This document shows, in pieces, positions 44,273 through 52,256 of a stretch of DNA of 64,000 nucleotides. The stretch lies in assembly GCF_002102255.1 (NCBI RefSeq), contig NZ_LQPH01000188.1:31449-95448 (forward strand). The letters are read 5' to 3'. Below the pieces are notes generated by a model. It was given only the letters and a program-made list of their open reading frames with translations, searched no databases and had not been told where the DNA came from. The position numbers were made by a program, and so were the translations under genes. Every line of letters begins with the position of its first letter. Positions within the stretch are counted from its first letter, which is position 1. This DNA is from Mycobacterium nebraskense. Lineage in GTDB: Bacteria; Actinomycetota; Actinomycetes; Mycobacteriales; Mycobacteriaceae.

Positions 44273-45695
44273 GGCGGCCGAAGAACGAGCCCTCCCCCAG
44301 CTGCGTCCCACTGGCGTAGCCCTTGCCGTCCTGTGCGATGTTGGACGCGCAGGCGCCGGCCGCATACAAGCCGGGCACCACGGTGCCGTCCGCACGCAGC
44401 ACCTCGCCGTCGACGGACGTGGCCAGCCCACCGATGGTGAAACCGGCATACATCGCCTTGCCCAATGACATGTCGAACGCGCCCCAGGGGCCTTGATCTT
44501 GTGCCGCAAGGAATTCGGGCTGCTTGTGAAAGTCGGGGTCCTCGCCGCGGGCGGCGTTGGCGTTGTAACGGTCCAGCGTCGCCACCAGATTGCCCTCCGG
44601 AATACCAAGCGCGGCTTCCATTTCCGGGACGGTTTCCCATCCGTCGATCAGCGGGACCAGCGGCATCTTGGGGTGCTCCAGGTGCGCCTCGTCGACGATG
44701 AGAAACGCCGCGCTGTCCGGCTGGTCCATGATGAACCCGGACGTCCTGGAATGGTACGAATCCTCGGCGACGAAGCGCTGTCCGAGCTTGTTCACGATGA
44801 TCCCCGTCAGCAGGATCGACGGCGGGTACGGCGGAGCCGTGATGAAAATCTGATCCATGTGCTCGGTTGCGCCACCGGCCGATACGCCCATCCGGATGCC
44901 CAGGCCATCGTCGTAGGTGTTGCCCAGCACGAACGGTTTCTCGGCCAGCTTCGGGGTGTGCTTGGCAACCATCTCCGGGTTCATCACGAATCCCCCGGCA
45001 GCGATGATCACCGACTTTGCTTTGATCGCACCGGTTTCGGAGAAGTGCTTCCACGCCACGCCGGTCACCGCACCCGAACCGTCCACGATGAGCTCGCTGG
45101 CGCCCGTCTCGTACCGGATCTGCACGCCCAGGCTCGCGGCGCGCTTCAGCAGCAGATCGATCACCATGCTGGCGCCCCCGGTGTCGCCGGGCACCGGCAC
45201 CTTGTGGCCACGCGGCGCCGGCACCGCCTTCTCCAGGAAGGGCCACACCTTCTCGTTACCGGTGAACATCAAGCCCTCGGTGTTGGGCTGGATGACCGCC
45301 TTGCCCGGGAAGTAGCTGCGCTCGAACTGAAAACCCAAGTCTTCCAGCCAATTGAAATGCCCGACGCTGCCCTCGCAGTAGGCCCGGATCTTGTCGTGGT
45401 CCGGCTGCCGGGACACGGCGACCAGGTACTTGTACATCTCCTCGGGCGAGTCGGGGTGACCGGTCGCTTCCTGAACCGCAGTTCCCCCACCCAGATAGAA
45501 GTGACCCCCGGCAAGCGACGTGGTGCCACCCGCCACCGCGGCGCGCTCCAGCACCAGCACCCGCGCGCCGGCGGCCGCCGCGCTGACGGCGGCGCACCCG
45601 CCCGCGATGCCGAAGCCGACCACTACCACGTCGACGTCATCGGACCACGATGTGACGTCGTCCGCGCTGACCGTTGCCGGTATCTCCGTGCTCAC
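44223..45695 (-). CDS. FAD-binding fumarate-reductase/ketosteroid-dehydrogenase-type flavoprotein (Rv1817-like)
   Basis: 490 residues. The dinucleotide-binding motif is DVVVVGFGIAGGCAAVSAAA, followed by VLERAAVAGGTTSLAGG. Later comes GGASMVIDLLLKRAASLGVQ, then the FAD-contact TDGTVVPGLYAAGACASN-like segment LRADGTVVPGLYAAGACASN and YASGTQLGEGSFFGRRAG. The family covers fumarate reductase and 3-ketosteroid dehydrogenases. Active-site Tyr/Arg residues cannot be assigned with certainty, so the reaction is left open. Its GTG start overlaps the VOC gene stop by four bases, making a coupled pair. Confidence 0.9.
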   Translation of the reverse strand: MSTEIPATVSADDVTSWSDDVDVVVVGFGIAGGCAAVSAAAAGARVLVLERAAVAGGTTSLAGGHFYLGGGTAVQEATGHPDSPEEMYKYLVAVSRQPDHDKIRAYCEGSVGHFNWLEDLGFQFERSYFPGKAVIQPNTEGLMFTGNEKVWPFLEKAVPAPRGHKVPVPGDTGGASMVIDLLLKRAASLGVQIRYETGASELIVDGSGAVTGVAWKHFSETGAIKAKSVIIAAGGFVMNPEMVAKHTPKLAEKPFVLGNTYDDGLGIRMGVSAGGATEHMDQIFITAPPYPPSILLTGIIVNKLGQRFVAEDSYHSRTSGFIMDQPDSAAFLIVDEAHLEHPKMPLVPLIDGWETVPEMEAALGIPEGNLVATLDRYNANAARGEDPDFHKQPEFLAAQDQGPWGAFDMSLGKAMYAGFTIGGLATSVDGEVLRADGTVVPGLYAAGACASNIAQDGKGYASGTQLGEGSFFGRRAGAHAARGPGGAEAR

Positions 45696-46192
45696 CGCTG
45701 CTCCTGTTTGATGTAGTCGTAAAACGCCCTCATCTCGGGCGCAACGTATGCGATCTCCACAAACGGCACTGCCGCCTGCGGCGCTGACACGTAGGCGAAT
45801 TGGATCCCGCCGGGCATCACGCCTTGCTGCACGACCGCGGCCCCGAATTCCACGGCCTCGGCCAACGCCGCGTCGAATTGCTCGGGGCTTTCGGCCTCCA
45901 TGCAGATGTGGTGCAGACCCGGCCCGGCGTCACGCAAAAAGTCACTATAGATGTTCTCGCCGCTGACCGGTTCGATCAGTTCCAACTGCATGTCGCCGAG
46001 ATAGCTCAGCGAGATGCTGGCGACGAAATCGGCCGGCTCGCCAAAGTAGCTGCAGGCGTCCGGAGCAAAGTGCACATCGGGTATCCGCACCCATTTGCGT
46101 ACACCTAACAAGCCGGTGAGGGCGGTTTCGGTGGCCTCCAGGTCGGGGGTAACCCACGCGATCTGCGTCGGCGACTGAACGGGAAGGGTCAT
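45692..46192 (-). CDS. VOC-family (glyoxalase/dioxygenase superfamily) protein
   Basis: 166 residues from the ATG at 46192. The N half has IAWVTPDLEATETALTGLLG and the C half has GPGLHHICMEAESPEQFDAA and PFVEIAYVAPEMRAF, typical of a VOC metalloenzyme with a His in HHIC and a Glu in VEIA as metal ligands. It is followed with overlap by the flavoprotein gene, and the TetR gene lies 128 bases upstream on the same strand. The pair may act in catabolism of an unknown compound. The frame is open to 46462 but that part overlaps the TetR gene. Confidence 0.88.
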   Translation of the reverse strand: MTLPVQSPTQIAWVTPDLEATETALTGLLGVRKWVRIPDVHFAPDACSYFGEPADFVASISLSYLGDMQLELIEPVSGENIYSDFLRDAGPGLHHICMEAESPEQFDAALAEAVEFGAAVVQQGVMPGGIQFAYVSAPQAAVPFVEIAYVAPEMRAFYDYIKQEQR

Positions 46193-46320
46193 CGTCTCGC
46201 AGGATAGTCCAGTGGCTCGGCCGCCAGAAAGGGCCACGAAAACTTTGCCGTGGCGGGCGACCGCCGTTGCGCGAAGGCTGGGTGAACATGTTCTAATTCC
46301 CGGTCGGCGGCCCGCCGCCG

Positions 46321-47022
46321 TCAATGCTGGGCCAGCACGTCCACCAGCAGCCGAAGCTGCGCGTCGAACACCGCCTCGGGATCGGTCAGGGTGTCGGCCC
46401 CGTATTGGCCGAACACCTCGAGGCTGATCGCACCCATCACCGCCGCCCAGAGCAGGAAGCACTTGGCGACGACCTGATCGTCGCCGGGAAACCCGAACTC
46501 CTGGCGAATCCGCTCAAAGTCCGACGACATCGGTTGGGGGGCAACGGTATCGGTGAGGCGGATGTCTCCGGTGGCGATCCCGGACGCCACGGCGTCGAAG
46601 AAGGCCGCCACCACCCGGGTTCCCACGGACACCGTGCGCTCCGGCGGTGCGTGATACCCGGGCACGGGGCTGCCGTACAGCAGGGCCCAGCGGGCCGGGT
46701 GCGCGATGGCCCACCGCCGTGTCGCCCGGGAAATGGCGATGACATCGTCGCTCCACAGGTCCCCGACCGTCTCGCGGGCCCGGTCCACGGTGTCGGCCAG
46801 GTCCGCGTAGGCGTCGACCAGCAGCAAGGTCAGCAACTCGTCGCGGCTGGACACGTACCGGTAGACGGCCGACGACACCATGCCGAGGTCCCGGGCGATC
46901 GCTCGCACGGACAGTCCGGCCGCACCGCGATCCACCAGCTGCTGGCGACCGAGTTGGATGATGCGCGCCTCGATCTGCTCCCGGGTTTCCTGGCGTTTGC
47001 CCACGCGGTCAGTCTGACACAA
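46321..47022 (-). CDS. TetR-family transcriptional regulator (Rv1816-like)
   Basis: 233 residues. The TetR helix-turn-helix is GLSVRAIARDLGMVSSAVYRYVSSRDELL. The C-terminal ligand domain has TRRWAIAHPARWALLYGSPVPGY, as in the TetR_C_33/WHG-type group. It is divergent from an F420-type reductase gene, and a clean dyad (47073-47096) lies in the 95-base spacer. It probably represses that gene, itself, or both. A GTG six codons into the frame (47004) is an alternative start. Confidence 0.9.
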   Translation of the reverse strand: MCQTDRVGKRQETREQIEARIIQLGRQQLVDRGAAGLSVRAIARDLGMVSSAVYRYVSSRDELLTLLLVDAYADLADTVDRARETVGDLWSDDVIAISRATRRWAIAHPARWALLYGSPVPGYHAPPERTVSVGTRVVAAFFDAVASGIATGDIRLTDTVAPQPMSSDFERIRQEFGFPGDDQVVAKCFLLWAAVMGAISLEVFGQYGADTLTDPEAVFDAQLRLLVDVLAQH

Positions 47023-47072
47023 CCGAGATCACCGCTCTTGCTTTCTGGCCAGGACTGTGGCAACCTACCCAG

Positions 47073-47096
47073 CTATGAGAGCACTGCTCTCGATAG
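47073..47096. promoter_or_regulatory. Inverted repeat, candidate TetR operator
   Basis: CTAT-GAGAGC-ACT-GCTCTC-G-ATAG is a near-perfect dyad, with a six-base arm on each side of a three-base centre plus a CTAT/ATAG extension offset by one base. It lies 22 bases before the F420-type reductase start, in the spacer shared with the divergent TetR gene, where a TetR operator is expected. Confidence 0.6.
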
Positions 47097-47117
47097 GTCT
47101 GCGAGAGAGGACGCGTC

Positions 47118-47573
47118 ATGGCCACGCGATACGAAGAGCCGAACGGAGTCACGCGGGCCGCCAACGCGGTGATCCGCTGGCTGGCGGAGATGGGGATCAG
47201 CATCGCCGGGACCCATGCGCTGCGGGTGCGCGGGCGCAAAAGCGGAAAACCGCGGGCGGTCGTCATCAACCTGCTGACCGTCGACGGTGTGGATTATCTG
47301 GTCTCACCCCGCGGCAACACCCAGTGGGCACGCAACGTCCGGGCCGCGGGCGTCGTCGAGACGGGCCCGCGCTGGCGCAGGCGACGCGCCCGAGTCAGCG
47401 AGGTGGCCGACGCGGCCAAACCGGAACTGCTGCGACGCTATCTGGACCGCTGGTACTGGCAGGTCAAGGATTACGTCGCGGGGCTGACCCCGGACAGCAC
47501 CGACGAGCAGTTCCGCGCTGTCGCGCCCACCATCCCGGTGTTCGCCCTCGCGGAGGCGGACGCGCCCCGCTGA
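47118..47573 (+). CDS. Deazaflavin (F420)-dependent nitroreductase-family protein
   Basis: 151 residues with the DUF385/Ddn-type fold: GTHALRVRGRKSGKPRAVVIN, DGVDYLVSPRGNTQWARNVR and the later LRRYLDRWYWQVKDY. These mycobacterial proteins bind F420 and reduce quinones or other hydrophobic substrates. It is divergent from the TetR gene and convergent with the S1-like protease, whose stop is six bases away. The ATG at 47118 is the first in frame and agrees with family starts. Confidence 0.88.
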   Translation: MATRYEEPNGVTRAANAVIRWLAEMGISIAGTHALRVRGRKSGKPRAVVINLLTVDGVDYLVSPRGNTQWARNVRAAGVVETGPRWRRRRARVSEVADAAKPELLRRYLDRWYWQVKDYVAGLTPDSTDEQFRAVAPTIPVFALAEADAPR

Positions 47574-47579
47574 AGTCGC

Positions 47580-48263
47580 CTAGCGCGCGCCGCCCCGCGC
47601 CACCCCGAGGTCCTCACGGACTTCTTCGGACGTGGCCCGCCACGACACCGCAGCCGGAAAATCCCCCCAGACGCTGTTGAAGATCCCCACGAGCAGCCCA
47701 GGACCGCCGCTGGAAGGCAGGTACACCGGGCCGCCGGAGTCACCGTTGTGGCTCTGCACGCCGTGCGACATGGTGAACCAGCCGTTGTTCACGCTTTCCA
47801 CCGTCCCGCACGTTTCGCCGGTGCTCACGCCGAAATGGCAGATCGCTTGTCCGGGGGCCAGCGCCGCCGCCGGATTCGAGATCAGTTGACGCCCGCCCGG
47901 CAGGACGTTGTTCGCCATGACGCCGTTGTCCAGCACGATCGCCTCGTAGTCGGTGATCAACTGGTCGGTCGCCACCGTCGTACCGCTGGGAGTGTTGTCC
48001 CGGAAGGCCGCCAGGCGGCCGATGACCGCGCCACCCCGGTCGGTGACGACCCCCTCGCCGCCCCGGCAGTGCCCCGCGGTGAACGCGATCTTCAGGCCGG
48101 GGTCGACGTAGCCGAGCGTGCAGACGCGGTTGCCCTGATGGATCTCCATGCCCGGATAGACCATGACGGGGTCGGCTTCAGCGGGCACAGGCGGCAGCGA
48201 TTGCGCGAGCGCGGCGACGGTGATCGACGCGGTGAATGCGCGCATTGCCAGGCGACGCACCAT
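47580..48263 (-). CDS. Secreted S1-type serine protease-like protein (Rv1815-like)
   Basis: 227 residues. A signal peptide (MVRRLAMRAFTASITVAALA, cleavage near AEA-DPV) is followed by a chymotrypsin-like domain. Likely catalytic His65 is in AFTAGHC, Asp105 in ITDYEAIVLDNG, and Ser176 in HNGDSGGPVYLP, so the triad appears complete. Four Cys residues could form disulfides (CTLGY and AGHC; QAICHFG and ETCGTV). It should act outside the cell; the substrate is unknown. Confidence 0.87.
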   Translation of the reverse strand: MVRRLAMRAFTASITVAALAQSLPPVPAEADPVMVYPGMEIHQGNRVCTLGYVDPGLKIAFTAGHCRGGEGVVTDRGGAVIGRLAAFRDNTPSGTTVATDQLITDYEAIVLDNGVMANNVLPGGRQLISNPAAALAPGQAICHFGVSTGETCGTVESVNNGWFTMSHGVQSHNGDSGGPVYLPSSGGPGLLVGIFNSVWGDFPAAVSWRATSEEVREDLGVARGGAR

Positions 48264-48357
48264 TAACTCCGATCCGTCGGGGCCAAATCTCGACCGATTT
48301 GAGATTACGGCGTGACTTTCGGTTACGCAGAAGTCTTCGCGCCGTCCGCGGCCGGTG

Positions 48358-49296
48358 TTACGTCGAAGTCGCCACCGGGACGGCCGCCTCGATCTGGCTC
48401 GCGGTGCGCGGCGCCCAGCCGGGCGGACCGAAAACGTAGCCCAGCCGATCGCGCAGGCGGGTCGCCGAACGCCAGTCGTGGGCGATCGCGACGTATTCGC
48501 GGGTCTGTAGCTTCCAGATATTGAAGGTGTCGACCTGCTTGGTCAGGCCGTAGTGCGGGCGGAACAACTCGGCCTGGAAGCTGCCGAAAAGCCGGTCCCA
48601 GATGATGAGGATCCCGCCGTAGTTCTTGTCGAGGTAGATCTGGTCCATTCCGTGGTGCACTCGATGATGCGACGGGGTGTTGAGGACGAATTCGAAGGGC
48701 CGTGGCAGCTTGCCGATCCGCTCGGTGTGCACCCAGAACTGGTAGATCAGGCTGATCGAGAAACTGAAGAACACCATCCAGGGCGGAATCCCCAACAGCG
48801 GCAGGGGGACCCACATCAGGATCTCGCCGCTGTTGTTCCACTTCTGGCGCAGCGCGGTGGCGAAGTTGAAGTATTCGCTGGAGTGGTGGGCCTGGTGCGT
48901 CGCCCAGATCAGCCGGACCCGATGCGCGATCCGGTGATAGGCGTAGTACAGCAGGTCGACGCCGAGGATCGCGATGAACCACGTGTACCACCGGGTCGCC
49001 GAGGGGTGCCAGAGCGCCACATTGGCATAGACGGCGGCATAGCCGAGCAAAGCCAGGGTCTTCCACGCGGCGGTGGTGCCCACCGAAACCAGCCCCATCG
49101 AGATGCTGGCCATCGAGTCGCGGGTGAAATATGCGCCGGAGGCCGGCCGCGCGTCGCCGGTGATGCTGTCCAGCTTGCGGGCCGCCGCCCATTCCAGCGT
49201 CAACAGCAGCAAGAAGAACGGAATGGCGGGCAGCACCGGATCCCGCATCTGCGGGGGCAGCGCGGACACGAAATCTGAGAGCGCATTCACACGCAT
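48358..49296 (-). CDS. erg3: Sterol desaturase/fatty acid hydroxylase-family enzyme (Rv1814-like)
   Basis: 312 residues, several hydrophobic helices and three His boxes of the membrane di-iron family: HRIAH, HQAHH (in IWATHQAHHSSEYFNF) and HRVHH (in NTPSHHRVHHGMDQIY). It should hydroxylate or desaturate a lipid; in H37Rv the homologue is annotated as Erg3 (C-5 sterol desaturase), but the true substrate is unknown. It is divergent from the NDH-2-like gene. The 96-base spacer holds no gene; the H37Rv gene Rv1813c that lies here is absent. Confidence 0.9.
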   Translation of the reverse strand: MRVNALSDFVSALPPQMRDPVLPAIPFFLLLLTLEWAAARKLDSITGDARPASGAYFTRDSMASISMGLVSVGTTAAWKTLALLGYAAVYANVALWHPSATRWYTWFIAILGVDLLYYAYHRIAHRVRLIWATHQAHHSSEYFNFATALRQKWNNSGEILMWVPLPLLGIPPWMVFFSFSISLIYQFWVHTERIGKLPRPFEFVLNTPSHHRVHHGMDQIYLDKNYGGILIIWDRLFGSFQAELFRPHYGLTKQVDTFNIWKLQTREYVAIAHDWRSATRLRDRLGYVFGPPGWAPRTASQIEAAVPVATST

Positions 49297-49392
49297 AAGA
49301 CTACGACGATCGACGGGACCATCGGGTCGCCTTGGTCCGGTATGCGGCCCACACTGTGATGACGGGACCGACCGACGTGAGGTGTTGAGCAG

Positions 49393-50589
49393 TTGACCGC
49401 TGTGGTGGTGATCGGCTCGGGGTTTGCCGGATTATGGGCGGCGCTCGGCGCCGCCCGCCGGCTCGACGAGCTCGCCATCCCGCCCGGCACGGTCGATATC
49501 ACCATGTTGGCCGCCCAACCGTTCCACGACATCCGGGTGCGCAACTACGAGGCCGACCTGAGCCCCTGCCGCATTCCGCTCGCCGACCTCCTCGACCCCG
49601 TCGGAGTGGTGCACGTCACCGCCGAGGTGACCGCCATCGACACCGACGCCCACACCGTCACCACATCGGGTGGCGCGACGTACGACTATGACCGGCTGGT
49701 GCTGGCATCGGGCAGCCACGTACTCAAACCCGCCATACCGGGCCTGCGGGAGTTCGGCTTCGACGTCGACACCTATGACGGTGCCCTCGCGCTGCGGGAC
49801 CATCTGCGTCGGCTCGCCGACGGTTCGCCGACGGCCGCGGCGGGCACGGTCGTCGTGGCGGGGGCGGGGCTGACCGGTATCGAAGTGGCCTGCGCGCTAC
49901 CGGACAGGTTGCGGCGGCTGTTCGCTGGAAGCAACGTCCCTCTCCGGGTGGTGCTGCTGGATCGCAGCCGGATCGGCTCCGACATGGGCGCCTCGGCGCG
50001 TCCGGTGATCGAAGAAGCTCTATCGGCCAACGGTGTCGAGACCCGGGCGGGAGTGGCCGTCGCCGCCATCAGCGAGCGCCGGGTGTCGCTCACCTCGGGC
50101 GAACAGCTGGCGGCGGGCACGGTGGTGTGGTGCGCCGGTATGCGGGCGAGCTCGCTGACCGAGCAGCTGCCGGTGGTGCGCGACGGCCTGGGGCGCGTAC
50201 CCGTCGATGACTATCTGCGGGTAATCGGGGTGCCCGCGATCTTCGCCGCGGGCGACGTCGCCGCCGCCCGCACGGACGACGACCACCTGTCGGTGATGTC
50301 GTGCCAACACGGCCGCCCGATGGGCCGCTATGCCGGGTACAACGTCATCAGCGACCTGTTCGGGGAGCCGCTGTTGGCTCTCCGAATCCCTTGGTATGTC
50401 ACGGTTCTCGATCTGGGACCGGCCGGCGCGGTCTATACCGAAGGGTGGGATCGGGTGGTGGTGTCGGACGGCGCACGGGCCAAGGATACGAAGCGGACGA
50501 TCAACACCCGGCGGATCTACCCGCCGCTGACCGGTAACCGCGCCGACCTGCTGGCCGCCGCGGCGCCTGAGCTGCAGTCCCGCCCCTAG
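49393..50589 (+). CDS. NDH-2-like FAD-dependent oxidoreductase (Rv1812c-like)
   Basis: 398 residues. The first GxGxxG is VVVIGSGFAGLWAALGA and the second is TVVVAGAGLTGIEVACAL. Late FAD-contact segments are IGVPAIFAAGDVAAARTDDD and MSCQHGRPMGRYAGYNVISD. No C-terminal membrane anchor like that of ndh is obvious. The start is a TTG at 49393 or a nearby GTG. Its stop overlaps the convergent mgtC stop by four bases. Confidence 0.88.
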   Translation: MTAVVVIGSGFAGLWAALGAARRLDELAIPPGTVDITMLAAQPFHDIRVRNYEADLSPCRIPLADLLDPVGVVHVTAEVTAIDTDAHTVTTSGGATYDYDRLVLASGSHVLKPAIPGLREFGFDVDTYDGALALRDHLRRLADGSPTAAAGTVVVAGAGLTGIEVACALPDRLRRLFAGSNVPLRVVLLDRSRIGSDMGASARPVIEEALSANGVETRAGVAVAAISERRVSLTSGEQLAAGTVVWCAGMRASSLTEQLPVVRDGLGRVPVDDYLRVIGVPAIFAAGDVAAARTDDDHLSVMSCQHGRPMGRYAGYNVISDLFGEPLLALRIPWYVTVLDLGPAGAVYTEGWDRVVVSDGARAKDTKRTINTRRIYPPLTGNRADLLAAAAPELQSRP

Positions 50590-51308
50590 CGAGGCCCGTC
50601 CGATTGCGCTTCGTCCCCGGCGTACCACTGCACCGCGCGGACTCCCGGTTGCAGGGAAAGCTCCGCCACCAACCGCTCCAGCCGGGATGGAGCATCGCCG
50701 TTCATGAGGAGGTGTGCGGTCAATGTGATCTCGTCATCGCCGGCCTGACCGGTGTGGATTCCGCGCAGCGTGATGTCGTTACCGCTCGCGTGCTGGACAA
50801 TCTGGGCGCGCGCATACTTCTCGTGTTTCGGGCGGGCGATCACCTGCACCAAGTAGGGCCGCAGACTTTCGTCTTCGTCGCCGGTGTTGTCGCGGTCGAT
50901 GAGCCGGCCCAGTGGGCGCCCGAATACGTGGATGGCGATGACGGTCCCGGTGCCGATCAACGCGAAGACCAGATGCCCGGACGCGGCCAGGACGCCAATC
51001 GCCGCAGAGCACCACAGGGTGGCGGCGGTGTTGAGGCCCCGGACGTTGACCCCTTCACGCAGGATCACCCCACCGCCGAGGAATCCGATGCCGGACACGA
51101 CGTACGAGGCGACCCGGGTGGGGCTGGTGTCTGCGGTCGCGGCGGCGTACAGGACGAACAACGTCGCGCCGCCGGCGACCAGCGCGTTGGTGCGCAGGCC
51201 GGCCCGGCGCGCGCGCCATTGCCGCTCCAGGCCGATGAGGGCGCCACAGCCGACCCCGACGGCGAGCCGGAGCGCGAAATCGGCGACACTCAGCGTCTCC
51301 ATCGGCAC
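50586..51308 (-). CDS. mgtC: MgtC-family membrane protein
   Basis: 240 residues with four to five hydrophobic helices in the N half, including LRLAVGVGCGALIGLERQWR and GFLGGGVILREGVNVRGLNTAA, the MgtC signature. The C-terminal cytoplasmic domain begins about residue 150 (SLRPYLVQVIARPKHEKYAR). MgtC proteins help survival at low magnesium and in macrophages, by acting on ATP synthase or phosphate balance in other bacteria. It is convergent with the NDH-2-like gene. The M-box magnesium riboswitch known upstream of PE20 in M. tuberculosis was not found in this window. Confidence 0.92.
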   Translation of the reverse strand: MPMETLSVADFALRLAVGVGCGALIGLERQWRARRAGLRTNALVAGGATLFVLYAAATADTSPTRVASYVVSGIGFLGGGVILREGVNVRGLNTAATLWCSAAIGVLAASGHLVFALIGTGTVIAIHVFGRPLGRLIDRDNTGDEDESLRPYLVQVIARPKHEKYARAQIVQHASGNDITLRGIHTGQAGDDEITLTAHLLMNGDAPSRLERLVAELSLQPGVRAVQWYAGDEAQSDGPR

Positions 51309-51458
51309 TCCTTCCCCCTCGTTCGCGGCGCCCGCATGCGGCTCGCCGCAGCTAACCAGGCCCAGGTAAACAGTGGGTGGACCCCAACGGAACCGGATGC
51401 GATGCGGCCACGTGCGCGAAACCTCTGGGCAACCGGCGGATGTTGTGGCGGCGCCTGG

Positions 51459-51779
51459 TCAGCTCTTGTTGAGTTGCTGGGGGCAGTAAAACTTCGCGGC
51501 TATCGCCAGAAACGACGTGGCGTGATCCGTAGTGAGCCCCGGGTTTTGACCTTTCAGATCGTTGACCATCTGGGGGCCGTACTCGCCATTGCCCATTGCA
51601 GTGCACACCGCTTGAGCGAATTGGACCGCTGCCTCCGGCGTCTTGTAGGTGATGCCCGCGCTTCGCAGCGACGCGAGAAAGCTCGCCTCGTCGACGCCGC
51701 CCGCGTCGGGCTCGCCGTACGCGGGCGCGGCAAGCGCGAGCACAGCCGAAACGCCGATCAGCGCCACCAGCAGCCTCAT
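51459..51779 (-). CDS. Secreted DUF732 protein (Rv1810-like)
   Basis: 106 residues from the ATG at 51779. The signal peptide is MRLLVALIGVSAVLALAAPA, cleaved near AYG-EPD. The mature part has the DUF732 pattern: VDEASFLASLRSAGITYKTPE, VQFAQAVCTAMGNGEYGPQ and the late AAKFYCPQQLNKS, with two Cys residues. It is a small exported mycobacterial protein of unknown function. A second copy lies 100 bases upstream on the same strand, behind two PPE genes. Confidence 0.85.
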   Translation of the reverse strand: MRLLVALIGVSAVLALAAPAYGEPDAGGVDEASFLASLRSAGITYKTPEAAVQFAQAVCTAMGNGEYGPQMVNDLKGQNPGLTTDHATSFLAIAAKFYCPQQLNKS

Positions 51780-51879
51780 AACCGGTGATTGTCTCATGGT
51801 GCGGCGCGGGCTGCAGCGCTGGCTCCAGTTGCCGAAACACCCCATCGGCCAGCGCAATACGGCAATCGGCGAGCCTCAA

Positions 51880-52203
51880 TCAGGCTTTGCTGAGTTGGTG
51901 CGGGCAGTAGTACTTCGCGGAAATCATGGCGAAGTTCGAAGCCATCTCCATGTCCATGCCCGGATTGTGCATCTTCACGTCGTGAACCAACTCCAGGCCC
52001 GATTCCCCGTTGTTCAGGCACGAACACACCGCCCGGCCGGCCCCAACGGCCGCATCCGGACTGGCAAAGCCGAAGCCGGCCTGATGCAGGGCGGCCAGGA
52101 AGGCCCCGTCATCGCCGTCCGGTACGTGTGGAGGATCGGCGTACACCGGTGCGGCCAGGCCGATCATGACGGGGATGCCCAATAGAACCAGTAACCGTTT
52201 CAT
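51880..52203 (-). CDS. Secreted DUF732 protein, tandem paralogue
   Basis: 107 residues from the ATG at 52203. The signal peptide is MKRLLVLLGIPVMIGLAAPV, cleaved near YA-DPP. The mature part has GDDGAFLAALHQAGFGFASP, AGRAVCSCLNNGESGLE and SAKYYCPHQLSKA, with a CSC pair in place of a single Cys. It is a paralogue of the DUF732 gene 100 bases downstream. The open frame continues upstream through the PPE gene, but that part is out of phase with the PPE reading frame. Confidence 0.85.
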   Translation of the reverse strand: MKRLLVLLGIPVMIGLAAPVYADPPHVPDGDDGAFLAALHQAGFGFASPDAAVGAGRAVCSCLNNGESGLELVHDVKMHNPGMDMEMASNFAMISAKYYCPHQLSKA

Positions 52204-52256
52204 TGCCCACCTTCCGTTATCGCGGGTAGCTGTGGAGTCCTGAGTCATGTTGCCCC

